Shown here: positions 55,367 to 64,000 of the stretch, in pieces
Numbering within the stretch: the first letter of the stretch is position 1
Layout of the letters: each line of letters opens with the position of its first letter
From: Flavobacteriales bacterium
GTDB taxonomy: Bacteria > Bacteroidota > Bacteroidia > Flavobacteriales_D > Sanyastnellaceae
Reading direction: 5' to 3'
Assembly (NCBI GenBank): GCA_019694805.1
Contig: JAIBBG010000006.1
Coordinates: forward strand, 51,178 to 115,177
DNA length: 64,000 nt
Notes under the pieces: generated by a model
Told to the model about the DNA's origin: nothing
What the model saw: the letters and a program-made list of their open reading frames with translations, nothing else
Databases searched by the model: none
Position numbers and translations under genes: made by a program

Positions 55367-55386
55367 AACTGCGAAGGTAGAAAAAG

Positions 55387-55413
55387 AAAAACCCGGCACA
55401 TGTCCGGGTTTTT
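55387..55413 (-). terminator. Terminator of the DEAD-box helicase gene
   Basis: AAAACCCGG and CCGGGTTTTT arms around a short loop (ACCCGG/CCGGGT core). It is symmetrical enough to act in either direction and lies 20 bases past the helicase stop. Confidence 0.88.
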
Positions 55414-55432
55414 ATATCTAAATTGAATAGGA

Positions 55433-57217
55433 TCAATATGCTTTTTTCTTTTTGCCTTTTTTGCCGCGATCTCTGTCACCGCCGCCAGAACGACCACCAA
55501 AGCTCTTGCGACCACCACCATCGTGACTTCTTCCACCTCCTTCGAATGATCTGCCGCCGCCGTAGCCACCGCCATCACGACGTTTGTCGCTGCGAAGACG
55601 TGTGCGTGGAATGCCTGCATCGCGGTTACCACGAGATTCTACTCTCACGGTGCGACCACGGTATTGTGCTCCGTGAATGGTGTCCACGATTTTTTCCATC
55701 ACTTCCGTGCGAACTTCAATGAGTGAGAATGTATTCTTAACATCTGTCCAGGTGACATCCGTGTTTTTGATATCCGCATTTTCCGCGATGAAATCTTTCA
55801 GTGAATTGAAATCGAATCCATCCATCTGCCCTACGTTGATATACATCTTCACAACACCAGATGGTGATTTGCGACGATCATCTTGTGAGGCATTCATGTT
55901 CAGATCCGGCGCATTGCGGTAGTATTCCATGAAGCGGTTGAATTCAATAGATACAAAACGCTTGATGATATCTTCCCTGGAAAGCTCTTCCAATTCCGAG
56001 AATACGGACGGCAAATAACGTTCGATGCTTTTTTCATCAACTTCCACATTGTGGACTTTCTTCACCAAAGAAATAAGCTGTTGTTCACATACATCAAATC
56101 CGGTTGGAATTTGTGCTTGTGTGAATTTTCGTTTGATGATTTTTTCAATCTCACGAATCTTATGCATTTCCTTGCTGTGGATGATAGCGATACTCACACC
56201 GGTTTTACCAGCACGCGCAGTTCTTCCACTGCGGTGTGTATAGCTTTCAATCTCATCAGGAAGGTTGTAATTAATCACGTGGGTGACATCATTCACGTCG
56301 ATACCACGAGCAGCTACGTCGGTTGCTACGAGCATTTGCAATGATCTGCTGCGGTAGCGTTTCATCACGAAATCGCGTTGTGCTTGCGATAAATCGCCAT
56401 GTAAAGCATCGGCATTGTAACCGTCTTTGATCAACTGATCCGCCACTTGTTGGGTTTCAGCTTTGGTGCGACAGAATACGATAGCAAAGATGTCTGGATT
56501 GAAATCGGCGATACGCTTCAATGCCAAATAACGGTCTTTAGCGTGAACTACATAATAAAGGTGTTCGATGTTTTCGTTACCGGAATTCTTTTGTCCGATG
56601 GTCACTTCATGTGGATCGGTCATGTAATTGCGGGCAATGCGCTGCACTTCATGTGGCATGGTAGCTGAGAAGAGCCATGTGTTTTTCTCTTTGGGAGTTT
56701 GAGAAAGGATCAAATCCAAATCATCTTTAAAACCCATGGTGAGCATTTCATCTGCTTCATCCAATACGACGAAATCAATCTTTGACAAATCAACTACACC
56801 TCTTTCGATCATGTCCACAAGACGGCCTGGAGTAGCAGCAATGATTTGTGGACCTTTTCTGACATCGCGGATTTGACCATCAATGCTCGCACCACCATAG
56901 ATAGCAGTGACATGTGCGCCGCCCATATACTTCGAAAAGTTCTGGAGATCACGTGTGATCTGCATGCACAACTCGCGAGTAGGGGCGAGGATGAGTGCCT
57001 GTGTATGGCGTTCTTCAAAATTCAGCAAGTCTACCAATGGAAGACCAAAAGCTGCTGTTTTTCCTGTTCCGGTTTGAGCCAAGGCAACAACATCTTGGTT
57101 GCCACCGAGCATTACGGGAATAGCTTGTTCCTGGATAGGAGTTGGCGTTTCAAAGCCCAATTCGGCAATGGCACGCATGACGGGCTTGCTCAGCCCGAGT
57201 AATTCAAAATTTAACAT
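55433..57217 (-). CDS. DEAD-box RNA helicase (DeaD/CsdA-like)
   Basis: 594-residue ATP-dependent RNA helicase used in ribosome assembly and mRNA turnover, especially in the cold. The motifs run: Q motif (GFETPTPIQEQAIP), I AQTGTGKT, Ia PTRELCMQI, II DEAD, III SAT, IV-V (VATDVAARGIDV), VI HRSGRTARAG. A DbpA-type RNA-binding domain follows (about 460-535, MYINVGQMDGFDFNSLKDFIAE). The tail is rich in Gly, Arg, Lys and Ser (GGGYGGGRSFEGGGRSHDGG). Its long leader with hairpins and a TATATTTG promoter element suggest RNA-level, possibly cold-shock, control. Confidence 0.95.
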   Translation of the reverse strand: MLNFELLGLSKPVMRAIAELGFETPTPIQEQAIPVMLGGNQDVVALAQTGTGKTAAFGLPLVDLLNFEERHTQALILAPTRELCMQITRDLQNFSKYMGGAHVTAIYGGASIDGQIRDVRKGPQIIAATPGRLVDMIERGVVDLSKIDFVVLDEADEMLTMGFKDDLDLILSQTPKEKNTWLFSATMPHEVQRIARNYMTDPHEVTIGQKNSGNENIEHLYYVVHAKDRYLALKRIADFNPDIFAIVFCRTKAETQQVADQLIKDGYNADALHGDLSQAQRDFVMKRYRSRSLQMLVATDVAARGIDVNDVTHVINYNLPDEIESYTHRSGRTARAGKTGVSIAIIHSKEMHKIREIEKIIKRKFTQAQIPTGFDVCEQQLISLVKKVHNVEVDEKSIERYLPSVFSELEELSREDIIKRFVSIEFNRFMEYYRNAPDLNMNASQDDRRKSPSGVVKMYINVGQMDGFDFNSLKDFIAENADIKNTDVTWTDVKNTFSLIEVRTEVMEKIVDTIHGAQYRGRTVRVESRGNRDAGIPRTRLRSDKRRDGGGYGGGRSFEGGGRSHDGGGRKSFGGRSGGGDRDRGKKGKKKKAY

Positions 57218-57370
57218 GTATAATTTTTATGGTTACACTGCCATTGTTGACAGTGTTTGTCGCTCACGAATTGAATTCGACAACCATTTTCAGGGATAAA
57301 CTCCGCAAGGGATGCGGGACAATTGAAATGCGATGTAAAACCCGCTTCTGTGAAAGCGGCGGCAAATATA
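57218..57370 (-). promoter_or_regulatory. Structured 5' leader and promoter element of the helicase gene
   Basis: On the minus strand TATATTTG (57370-57363) matches TAnnTTTG exactly; no clear -33 was seen. Transcription from about 57356 would leave a 139-base leader. It contains three stem candidates: CCGCTT/AAGCGG (57342-57359, at the 5' end), CCGCA/TGCGG (57303-57317) and CACTG/CAGTG (near 57237-57256). Long structured leaders are typical of cold-shock-controlled helicase genes. Confidence 0.4.
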
Positions 57371-57754
57371 CGATACTTTTTTGTTTTTAGTTCATTTTCA
57401 TGGAATTATTGATTAAGGCCATTTCCAAAAACCTGTTTCATGATTTGCAGAATGGAGTTTTTTGGAGTTCTGAATACTGTTATTATTCAAGTGAAAATCC
57501 GGCGAATGCTGCGCTAAATCTCAATCACGTTGAACTGGCTGTGTTATTTGCCTCAACAAATTTTTGTTCCGCGAATCAAAGCGAATTTTTTTAAAAGTGC
57601 TCATCAGTATATGTGAGCTCCACTATTCGAAAATGCGAAAGTTCAGGGTTATCTTGAGGTATTGCTTTTGAGCATTGCGGCGTTTTTCATGAAAGATGAT
57701 TGAGGGGTGATTTGTATTTTGATGTTCTGCGAAATTCAAAACAGATCGTTCAAA
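57371..57754. other. Gap without recognised gene
   Basis: 384 bases between the helicase promoter and the end of the CotH gene. A 64-codon plus-strand frame at 57400-57594 has an unremarkable composition and no recognisable homolog, and was not called. No terminator or repeat was seen. Confidence 0.5.
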
Positions 57755-60406
57755 TCAAAGTTTCATCCAAGTTTGTGAAATGATCGTGCTGCCTTTTGCG
57801 TTGTGAAGTTGGAGGATATACAATCCTGATGAGAATTGTGATCCTAGTTCAATGGTTGTTTTTACTCCAATTACAGGAATGCGCATTATTACTTGTCCCA
57901 TTGGATTGGTAATACTCAGGCTGTATTGCTTGTTTGCATGTGCGCTTGGAATCTCTACAATGAAGTCTTCTTGCACAGGATTGGGATAAAGTGACCATTG
58001 CATAGGTTGATTCAACTCTTCGGTTGATGTTGTTGTTACATTGACTATTTGCGAGGATGAAACTTCGCAACCGTCAGAATCTATAACAGTAAGTGTTACA
58101 GTATATGTGCCGATGGCCAAGTAGTCATGGTGTGTTGTCATACCATATTGAACAGAACTACCATCGCCAAAAACCCATGTATAGCTTGAGTTAGGATCGT
58201 CCTGTGCGGTAAACTCAAACCCATAACCATTGTTTTCTGCGATTGTAATGAATGTTGAATCGGGATTGGAGAGCTCAACCAGAACGGGTGAATCAACATA
58301 ACATCCGTATGCATCGCTTATTTCTAGGTGATACAATCCTGAAGTTGTAAAACTAATATTTGGTGTTTCAGGTCCGGGTACCCAGTTGTAATTCCAATCT
58401 GGATTTAATGGAGCTTCGAAGCTAAGTTCGAAACAACCCGATAAACTTTCTGGAATTGCAACCAAAGGCAATTCCGCTCCATATGGTTCTAAGGTTTGAT
58501 CCATCCAGTTTAGTCGGTTAGCTAACCAATTTTTCATATTTTGAATTTGATCTGGATATGCGCTTGGATTTAAGGTTTGCCAAATGGAAAAATTTCGTTC
58601 TGCAGGACCGGTGAATAGCAATGCGGAAACGCTATCGATAAATGCATGGAAATTTGCTGTGCTATATACATCTGCTCGTAAACTCTTCCAACGACAAGCC
58701 AATTCATGCTGATATACTTCATCGGTATTCATTTTTGACCACCAAAATGGAAAAGGCCAACCTTCATGTGTGATCTCCCAAACCCAACCTTGGGCAGGAT
58801 CTGAAGCCATGGCGCGATCGTAATCCCACGCAGGACCTATGCACAATTTTCCGCCGTCAGTATCTTTTTCCTTATACATGTATGTACTGCGACCGTATGA
58901 GTCGAAATTCATCGTGAATTCGTTGACGATCAGAAAATCAATGAATGTGCTTACGTCTATCCAATTCCGGTATCCCCAAGTTGGACTGAGATAAGCATCT
59001 GCATTCAGCGCATTTTCGAATGAGTCAACAAAGGCTTTGATGTATTCAGCTTGCTCGGGCATGATCTCATCACTTTTTGGATACACATATTTGAATTCAA
59101 CGGGATTTCCATTTGTGGCCGAATTGATCGGGGGATAAACAGAGTTCCATGCACCCGGATCACCATTGATATTCATCTCGATGATGTATCCTCCTGTGAG
59201 TTCACTTCCACTTATATCGGATGGCAAAAGTTTAGCAATATCTACTCTGTTTTGGTTGCGTTTTACTTTTTCCGTGAGAGTATAAACGCCTATGTATTGT
59301 CCATCAAGAAAGATTTCACATAGGCGTGTCCTAGGTGCATAACGGCCCATGCGACGCGCAAATTCGTATGCGACAGTATTGATGACTATATTGTTGTCGA
59401 GGTATTCTGCTTTAAAAATCCAATCATTTTCTGCCGGCATGCCGAGCAACGAGGTATCGATTTTATTTCCTAAATCATCAATTAAATCGAAGTCGTAATT
59501 CTTCTTTGGATAAAATGGTCCCGTAAATCCTTGCCATTCGGTGAGAATTTGACCTTCGTAAGCAAAATTGGTATCGCTGAGGGTATTGATTTGTCCCGGT
59601 CCGTTGTCTATGATTTGCATGGCAACAGGAACTTTGATATCGTTATTGATGGCGTCTTGAAGTGTGGTTAGTTTAACGATAGGCAAAACAGAGGTCATAT
59701 CACTCAGATAATTCAAACTGAAAGGAATTCCGCCATCACAAGAAGCACCATTATACATACCCACGCGAATGATGTAGGTGTTTTCAGCACTGAGTAAAGC
59801 CTCGATAGTCGATTGAGTGCCACATTGCGGATCGTCATCATTGTTATACAGTGAACCACTATTTCCTCCTGTGATGTCGACTGCAGAACAATCTGTGTAA
59901 ACCCAGAGATAAGTATCACAAGTGGTGAGTCCGCAAGTGGAAATGGAGTAAATACCTGTTGAATCCGGAGTGAATGAGTAATAGGTATCGGTCTGTGATG
60001 CAAGATATTCACCTTCATCTATGGAATAAGGATTTTCGCAAACTGAACCCAACGGACAATTGAATGAATGCGATGCGGTTGTTGTGAATTCGCCACCATT
60101 CGCCACTTGCTCACCATTGAGCACAACAGAATAGGAACCGAGTCCATAACCGCAACAAATGCCGTCACCGTAGGCATCCTGGATCACGAATTGTATACAA
60201 GCGGATGAATCAATACAGAGGGTGTCATTATATATCGTGCCATTTCCAACTTCTACATTATTGGCAAAAAGATTCCAAGATGTTTCGTTGGGATATGAAT
60301 CTGGAGTAATGTTTACTTCAACAGCCCATTGACCAGCCGGACATTGCGCGAGTGTGAAGTATGAGATTAGGAATGTGAATGTAAAAAATAATATGCTCTT
60401 TTTCAT
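57755..60406 (-). CDS. Secreted CotH-kinase family protein with PKD and T9SS domains
   Basis: 883-residue exported protein (signal MKKSILFFTFTFLISYFTLAQ). An N-terminal beta-region with DAYGDGICCGYG (about 20-260) is followed by a CotH domain (about 275-680). CotH features are TLTEKVKRNQNRVDI, GGYIIEMN, FLIVNEFTMNFDSYGRSTYMYKE and GPAWDYDRAMASD, including the Asp-Tyr-Asp triad of this atypical protein kinase-like family. A PKD domain (about 755-810, YTWVFGDGSSV) and a type A sorting domain (WSLYPNPVQEDFIV to the end) follow. Cell-surface location is inferred. The frame begins at 60460, but the TACATTTG element at 60454-60447 and the signal peptide support 60406. Confidence 0.88.
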   Translation of the reverse strand: MKKSILFFTFTFLISYFTLAQCPAGQWAVEVNITPDSYPNETSWNLFANNVEVGNGTIYNDTLCIDSSACIQFVIQDAYGDGICCGYGLGSYSVVLNGEQVANGGEFTTTASHSFNCPLGSVCENPYSIDEGEYLASQTDTYYSFTPDSTGIYSISTCGLTTCDTYLWVYTDCSAVDITGGNSGSLYNNDDDPQCGTQSTIEALLSAENTYIIRVGMYNGASCDGGIPFSLNYLSDMTSVLPIVKLTTLQDAINNDIKVPVAMQIIDNGPGQINTLSDTNFAYEGQILTEWQGFTGPFYPKKNYDFDLIDDLGNKIDTSLLGMPAENDWIFKAEYLDNNIVINTVAYEFARRMGRYAPRTRLCEIFLDGQYIGVYTLTEKVKRNQNRVDIAKLLPSDISGSELTGGYIIEMNINGDPGAWNSVYPPINSATNGNPVEFKYVYPKSDEIMPEQAEYIKAFVDSFENALNADAYLSPTWGYRNWIDVSTFIDFLIVNEFTMNFDSYGRSTYMYKEKDTDGGKLCIGPAWDYDRAMASDPAQGWVWEITHEGWPFPFWWSKMNTDEVYQHELACRWKSLRADVYSTANFHAFIDSVSALLFTGPAERNFSIWQTLNPSAYPDQIQNMKNWLANRLNWMDQTLEPYGAELPLVAIPESLSGCFELSFEAPLNPDWNYNWVPGPETPNISFTTSGLYHLEISDAYGCYVDSPVLVELSNPDSTFITIAENNGYGFEFTAQDDPNSSYTWVFGDGSSVQYGMTTHHDYLAIGTYTVTLTVIDSDGCEVSSSQIVNVTTTSTEELNQPMQWSLYPNPVQEDFIVEIPSAHANKQYSLSITNPMGQVIMRIPVIGVKTTIELGSQFSSGLYILQLHNAKGSTIISQTWMKL

Positions 60407-60446
60407 CTTAGAATGAAGTGGTTCCAGAGAAGATAACCGATTTGAG

Positions 60447-60454
60447 CAAATGTA
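60447..60454 (-). promoter_or_regulatory. -7 element of the CotH gene
   Basis: TACATTTG on the minus strand, an exact TAnnTTTG match about 41 bases before the proposed ATG. No clear TTG was found at the usual distance. It supports the start at 60406 rather than 60460. Confidence 0.35.
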
Positions 60455-60602
60455 ATTCAATCAGGTGCAAGAAAGTTTGAGTATCACAATTTCGAAATCG
60501 GAAGAGCATGACATCAACTGATATAGCGAGGATTTTCATAAAAATACATGCTGAAGAAAATAAATGCTATTGAATTAGATTTACGCGATTGAAAATTTTG
60601 CC

Positions 60603-60992
60603 ATGAAAAATGAAATAGCCGAATATCATGAATTGCTGAATTCAGAAGACCAGCTCATCTGTGAAAAGCTATACGATGTGATTTCAACTGCTTTGCCACA
60701 GGCGGAAAACAAAATCTGGCATCGACATCCAGTTTGGTTTCTGGATGGAAATCCCATCGTGGGTTATCATAAGTTGAAAGATTCTGTGAGGCTCCTGTTC
60801 TGGAGCGGACAATCTTTTGATGAAGAAGGACTTGCTCCGGAAGGTTCGTTTAAAGCTGCTGAAAAGCGATACTCTGATGTGAAAGAGGTTAAAGTGACGG
60901 AATTAAAACGTTGGCTCAAAAAGGCACAGGATATTCAATGGGATTATAAAAACATTGTAAAGAATAAAGGAAAATTGAATCGGCTGAAATAG
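60603..60992 (+). CDS. DUF1801-family protein
   Basis: 129-residue soluble protein of the YdhG/DUF1801 type, a helical and beta-sheet fold of unknown biochemical role. Family features are HELLNSEDQLICEKLYDVISTALPQAENKIWHRHP (central Pro, Ala and His, written here as one helix with breaks), VGYHKLKDSVRLLFWSGQSF and a basic end KGKLNRLK. It is first of three small cytoplasmic genes in the same direction, 50 and 40 bases apart, probably independent or weakly coupled. Confidence 0.8.
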   Translation: MKNEIAEYHELLNSEDQLICEKLYDVISTALPQAENKIWHRHPVWFLDGNPIVGYHKLKDSVRLLFWSGQSFDEEGLAPEGSFKAAEKRYSDVKEVKVTELKRWLKKAQDIQWDYKNIVKNKGKLNRLK

Positions 60993-61041
60993 CCGCCTGG
61001 ATAAGTCAATGAAATGATTCTCTTTTCAATCAACTTGCGGT

Positions 61042-61356
61042 ATGATCAATGAAAATGAATTAAGGAAAATGGCCATGTCATTGCATGCAGTGATCGAACA
61101 ACCGCATTTCGAGAAAACATCATTTCGTGTCAAAAAGAAAATCTTTCTGACTTATGATAAAAACTCTCATCAAGCTGTGGTTAAACTCACAGAATCAGAA
61201 CAGGATATTTTTCGAATAGCATCGAAAGGTTCCGTCGCTCCGGTCGATAACAAATGGGGCAAACAAGGTTGGACAAAGGTCGACCTGAAAACAGTCGACA
61301 CCACACTTTTTTCGGAAGTGTTAAAGGTCTCATACGATCATGTTCGACATGATTAA
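61042..61356 (+). CDS. MmcQ/YjbR-family protein
   Basis: 104-residue protein of the MmcQ/YjbR DNA-binding-like family (CyaY-like fold). Recognisable parts are the N-terminal helix ALSL-like (KMAMSLHAVIEQPHFEKTSFRV), VKKKIFLTYDKNSHQAVVKLT and the end WTKVDLKTVDTTLFSEVLKVSYDHV. The molecular function has not been settled for the family, despite the name. Confidence 0.82.
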   Translation: MINENELRKMAMSLHAVIEQPHFEKTSFRVKKKIFLTYDKNSHQAVVKLTESEQDIFRIASKGSVAPVDNKWGKQGWTKVDLKTVDTTLFSEVLKVSYDHVRHD

Positions 61357-61395
61357 CACCACCGGGGTTGATTTTTTTAGCATATATATAAGCGG

Positions 61396-61800
61396 ATGAT
61401 TCAGATACAAGGCGTCGAAACAATCCTATTCGTCCATGACCAGGAAGTTAGTATGAGGTTCTATCGCAATTTGATGCGAAAGGAGCCTATACTTCATGTT
61501 CCGGGCATGACAGAATTCGAATTGTGCTTTCAACACAAACTTGGTTTGATGCCCAATGAAGGAATCCATAAAATCATCGGAGAACAATGGCCAAATCCAG
61601 CCAGCGGCCGCGGAATCCCTCGTTGCGAACTATATCTGATCGTTGGAGATGTTCAACTGGAATTTGAAAATGCCCTGCAGGTCGGGGCAACATTGATAAG
61701 TCCTGTCTTGCAAAGGGATTGGGGAGATATCGTGTGTTATTTCGCCGATCCGGATGGCCATGTCATTGCCTTTGCCGAAAAAGCAACTGAATCGTTCTGA
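61396..61800 (+). CDS. VOC (glyoxalase/bleomycin-resistance-like) family protein
   Basis: 134-residue vicinal-oxygen-chelate-fold protein. The first beta-alpha unit ends FVHDQEVSMRFYRNLM, the second contains LQRDWGDIVCYFADPDGHVIAFAEK, which carries the family's D-P-D-G-H motif with the metal-binding Glu in the last strand. Specific activity cannot be assigned: glyoxalase, dioxygenase and resistance proteins share this fold. A 106-base gap separates it from the large secreted protein. Confidence 0.85.
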   Translation: MIQIQGVETILFVHDQEVSMRFYRNLMRKEPILHVPGMTEFELCFQHKLGLMPNEGIHKIIGEQWPNPASGRGIPRCELYLIVGDVQLEFENALQVGATLISPVLQRDWGDIVCYFADPDGHVIAFAEKATESF

Positions 61801-61906
61801 TTATCGACTTATCGATGATGTCACGGGTAGTTTTTTGATTTTGCGGTCATTCTCTACTGTGTGGTTGGTGTATTTTCGCGCGAACAGCCCTATTGCTTGC
61901 TTCATC

Positions 61907-64000
61907 ATGAATTTGAACAGATTTTTTCTGGCAGTTTTATTTGCCTGCCTTTTCACCTCAGCTACTTCTTATGCGCAGTCTATCACAGTGACAGCGCCGA
62001 ATGGTGGTGAAATACTGTATGCTTGTCAACAGTACAATGTAACCTGGACACAAACAGGTTCTCCTTCCAACTATTGGAATATCGATTACTCGCTTGATGG
62101 AGGTACCATCTGGACAAGTGTCGCCAGTAATTATCTGAGTAGTAATGGCACGTTTCTTTGGACTGTCCCCAATGTTCAATCAACTACTGTTCTCATGCGG
62201 GTCTTCGATGCCAATAACCCTGGCACTGTAGATCAAAGCAATAATTATTTTACCATCAATATACCTGTAGTCCTCACTGCACCCAATGGTGGTGAATCAT
62301 GGCAAGGGAATACTGTCCACAACATCACTTGGAATACCATAGGAACATCTAACACATTTAATCTCGCTTATTCGCTCAACAATGGTACTTCATGGACGAA
62401 TATCATTACGAATTACAGCACCGTGAGCGGTAGCTACGCCTGGACAGTTCCTTCAGTGAATGTATCGAATCAATGCCTCGTGCGTGTTATGGATGCGGTA
62501 ACCAACTGCATGCAGGATGTTTCAAATACCGTATTCACCATTACACCTCCAACACCACAAGTGACCTATCCGAATGGCGGTGAACAACTTTATGCCAATT
62601 GTTCATTTACCATCACATGGAATCCAGCTTCTTATTTTTCCAATGTGCAAATTGAATATAGTCTCAATGGCGGTGCATCTTTTACCGTAATTACTTCCAA
62701 CACGTCTAATGACGGTACCTACAACTGGACTCCCCCAACTACACCAGATAACGGAGTGAGGATTCGTGTTTGTAATGTTGAAAATCTCTCCATCAACGAT
62801 GTGAGTGACGCTAACTTTTCTCTTTTACCGACTGTTCGAATTGTCTCACCCAATGGAGGCGAAAATTGGACAACTTGTAGTGTTTACAATGTGGTGATTG
62901 ACTATGGTCCTTGTGTTGGTTTTATTGGGATGCAGTACAGTACAGATAATGGTGTGAACTGGAATGGGGCAACCATCACATTGGTTTCCATTTCAGGAAA
63001 TGAACGTACTTATTCCTGGCAGGTTCCAAATACCATTGGTACTGATGATGTCATCCTTCGGGCATATGATGGTTTCAGTTCTTCTAACGTGGATGTGACT
63101 GATGCGGCTATCAATGTTACGGCCAATTCAGTCATCAATGTGCTTTCACCCAATGGCGGAGAATCCATCGCCGCCGCGAGTAGCTACAACATTACATGGA
63201 GCAATTCAGTACAGGCAAGTGGTGTTTACAATATTCAATTTTCATTGAACAATGGATCATCATGGTCGACTGTTGTGAACGGTATTTCCGGCAATGCGTA
63301 TAACTGGACGGTGAATAATGCCGTGAGTTCACAATGTCTCATCCGTGTGATTGATGCAAACAATACTTGCTACCAGGATCAGAGCAACGCAAATTTCTCC
63401 ATCACAGGTTTGGTGCCGACACTCACTTCTCCAAATGGGGGAGAATCGCTTTATGCAGCATGTAATTACAACATCACCTGGAATTCTTCCACCTTCTATA
63501 ATAGTGTTCGACTTGAATACAGCAGCAATGGAGGATCAACCTGGAATGTGATCACCAGCTCCACGTCAAATGATGGCCTCTATGCTTGGTCAACACCTAA
63601 CTCGACAGGTACAAATTATCTGATCAAGGTGAGTCAAATAGACAACATCGCCTTGAATGATGTGAGCGATGCAGCATTCAACATTGTGCCTCATATTTCG
63701 ATCGTATCACCTACCGGTGGTGAAACATGGACAACATGTTCAACACAAAGTGTGGTTCTGGATTTCGATCCGAACTGCGTGGGTTCTGTGGGCATTCAAT
63801 ACAGCACGGACAATGGATTGACATGGTCAGGTCCATCTTTCACACTGACGGCAATCAATGGAAATCTTCGCACGTATACATGGACAGTATCGAACACCAT
63901 TACCACTTCAACCATATTGATGCGTGCTTATGATGCATTCAATTCGACATACCAGGACATAACCGATGGCGCGATCAATATTGTACCGAATACTGTTCTA
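61907..64000 (+). CDS. Giant secreted PNGGE (Kre9/KNH-like) repeat protein, partial
   Basis: Frame open from ATG 61907 to the window end (698 codons, no stop), 5' part of a larger gene. A signal peptide (MNLNRFFLAVLFACLFTSATSYAQ) is followed by seven Ig-like domains of about 95 residues, each beginning with SPNGGE or APNGGE and continuing with Y-x-I-T-W. This is the Ser-Thr-rich/Kre9-KNH-type domain. Consecutive domains are not equally alike: domains 2, 3 and 4 match 5, 6 and 7. In Bacteroidota such proteins are usually T9SS cargo, but a sorting domain would lie beyond the window. A TATTTTCG element lies at 61871-61878. Confidence 0.85.
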   Translation, partial: MNLNRFFLAVLFACLFTSATSYAQSITVTAPNGGEILYACQQYNVTWTQTGSPSNYWNIDYSLDGGTIWTSVASNYLSSNGTFLWTVPNVQSTTVLMRVFDANNPGTVDQSNNYFTINIPVVLTAPNGGESWQGNTVHNITWNTIGTSNTFNLAYSLNNGTSWTNIITNYSTVSGSYAWTVPSVNVSNQCLVRVMDAVTNCMQDVSNTVFTITPPTPQVTYPNGGEQLYANCSFTITWNPASYFSNVQIEYSLNGGASFTVITSNTSNDGTYNWTPPTTPDNGVRIRVCNVENLSINDVSDANFSLLPTVRIVSPNGGENWTTCSVYNVVIDYGPCVGFIGMQYSTDNGVNWNGATITLVSISGNERTYSWQVPNTIGTDDVILRAYDGFSSSNVDVTDAAINVTANSVINVLSPNGGESIAAASSYNITWSNSVQASGVYNIQFSLNNGSSWSTVVNGISGNAYNWTVNNAVSSQCLIRVIDANNTCYQDQSNANFSITGLVPTLTSPNGGESLYAACNYNITWNSSTFYNSVRLEYSSNGGSTWNVITSSTSNDGLYAWSTPNSTGTNYLIKVSQIDNIALNDVSDAAFNIVPHISIVSPTGGETWTTCSTQSVVLDFDPNCVGSVGIQYSTDNGLTWSGPSFTLTAINGNLRTYTWTVSNTITTSTILMRAYDAFNSTYQDITDGAINIVPNTVL
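61982..64000 (+). repeat. PNGGE-domain array with three-domain super-repeat
   Basis: Domain starts lie near 61982, 62268, 62558, 62831, 63131, 63418 and 63696, so single units are about 275-300 bases. The higher-order unit, from domain 2 to 5, 3 to 6 and 4 to 7, is 860-865 bases (about 287 residues). Domains 4 and 7 both lack the ITW core and carry WTTCS, while domains 3 and 6 share SNDG and LYA. Confidence 0.85.

Noticed and set aside
57400..57594. 64-codon plus-strand frame between the helicase and CotH genes
   Set aside because: No recognisable family, signal peptide or operon context; length is expected by chance in AT-rich intergenic DNA.
1..64000. tRNA, rRNA, insertion sequence, integrase or phage genes
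   Set aside because: Nothing resembling tRNA arms, rRNA, transposase or terminal inverted repeats was found in the intergenic regions read.

Overview
The window looks like chromosomal DNA from a member of the Bacteroidota, probably a free-living Flavobacteriales-like aerobe. The evidence is: two secreted proteins with C-terminal type IX secretion (T9SS) sorting domains, a CcoNO-fused cbb3 oxidase, a SusC-like TonB receptor with a carboxypeptidase-regulatory-like N-domain, an S46 dipeptidyl-peptidase, a DUF2807 head-GIN protein, DUF4139/MuiA, an exonuclease-DnaE fusion, and several upstream sites fitting the Bacteroidota promoter (TTG, about 17-21 bases, TAnnTTTG). No rRNA, tRNA, CRISPR array, transposase or prophage gene was recognised.

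Layout. 1-2.8 kb: a minus-strand FecCD-type siderophore/heme/cobalamin ABC permease and ATPase, split by a RhuM-Fic fusion gene. 2.9-9.0 kb: yidC, a DUF6438 lipoprotein, an S46 peptidase with an unusual TolA-like tail, and an alpha/beta-hydrolase lipoprotein. 9-14.9 kb: an outer-membrane-like protein, malate dehydrogenase, a secreted YwqK/MORN-type repeat protein, a lipoprotein and a T9SS subtilase. 15-21 kb: two late histidine-degradation genes (ftcD, hutI) interleaved with small conserved genes. 21-31 kb: aroC, a 1.2-kilo-residue TraB/GumN multidomain protein and dnaE. 31-35 kb: a tight minus-strand operon of DUF4139 protein, truncated hemoglobin, flavin amine oxidase and an outer-membrane-like protein. 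35.5-38 kb: a head-GIN lipoprotein and an STN/carboxypeptidase-regulatory protein with a 16-residue repeat.

38-52 kb is the most coherent block. It holds a small heat-shock protein, a TSUP permease, a soluble PAS histidine kinase, a response regulator fused to a Crp/Fnr-type domain, a tandem UspA protein, and then a complete cbb3 oxidase locus: CcoI, CcoS, CcoNO, CcoQ-like, CcoP, CcoG, CcoH and a SafE-like permease. Two TGA-N6-TCA sites lie about 81 bases upstream of the usp and ccoS starts. That makes the kinase/REC-Crp pair a plausible FixLJ/FixK-like controller of microaerobic respiration.

52-64 kb: a TonB receptor, a strong intergenic hairpin, a DEAD-box helicase with a structured leader, a CotH-kinase T9SS protein, three small conserved cytoplasmic genes, and the beginning of a giant secreted protein built from PNGGE (Kre9-like) repeats in a three-domain super-repeat that runs off the window. 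Starts were moved inward from the longest open frame where a signal peptide, a domain boundary or a promoter supported it. No experimentally defined start is available.
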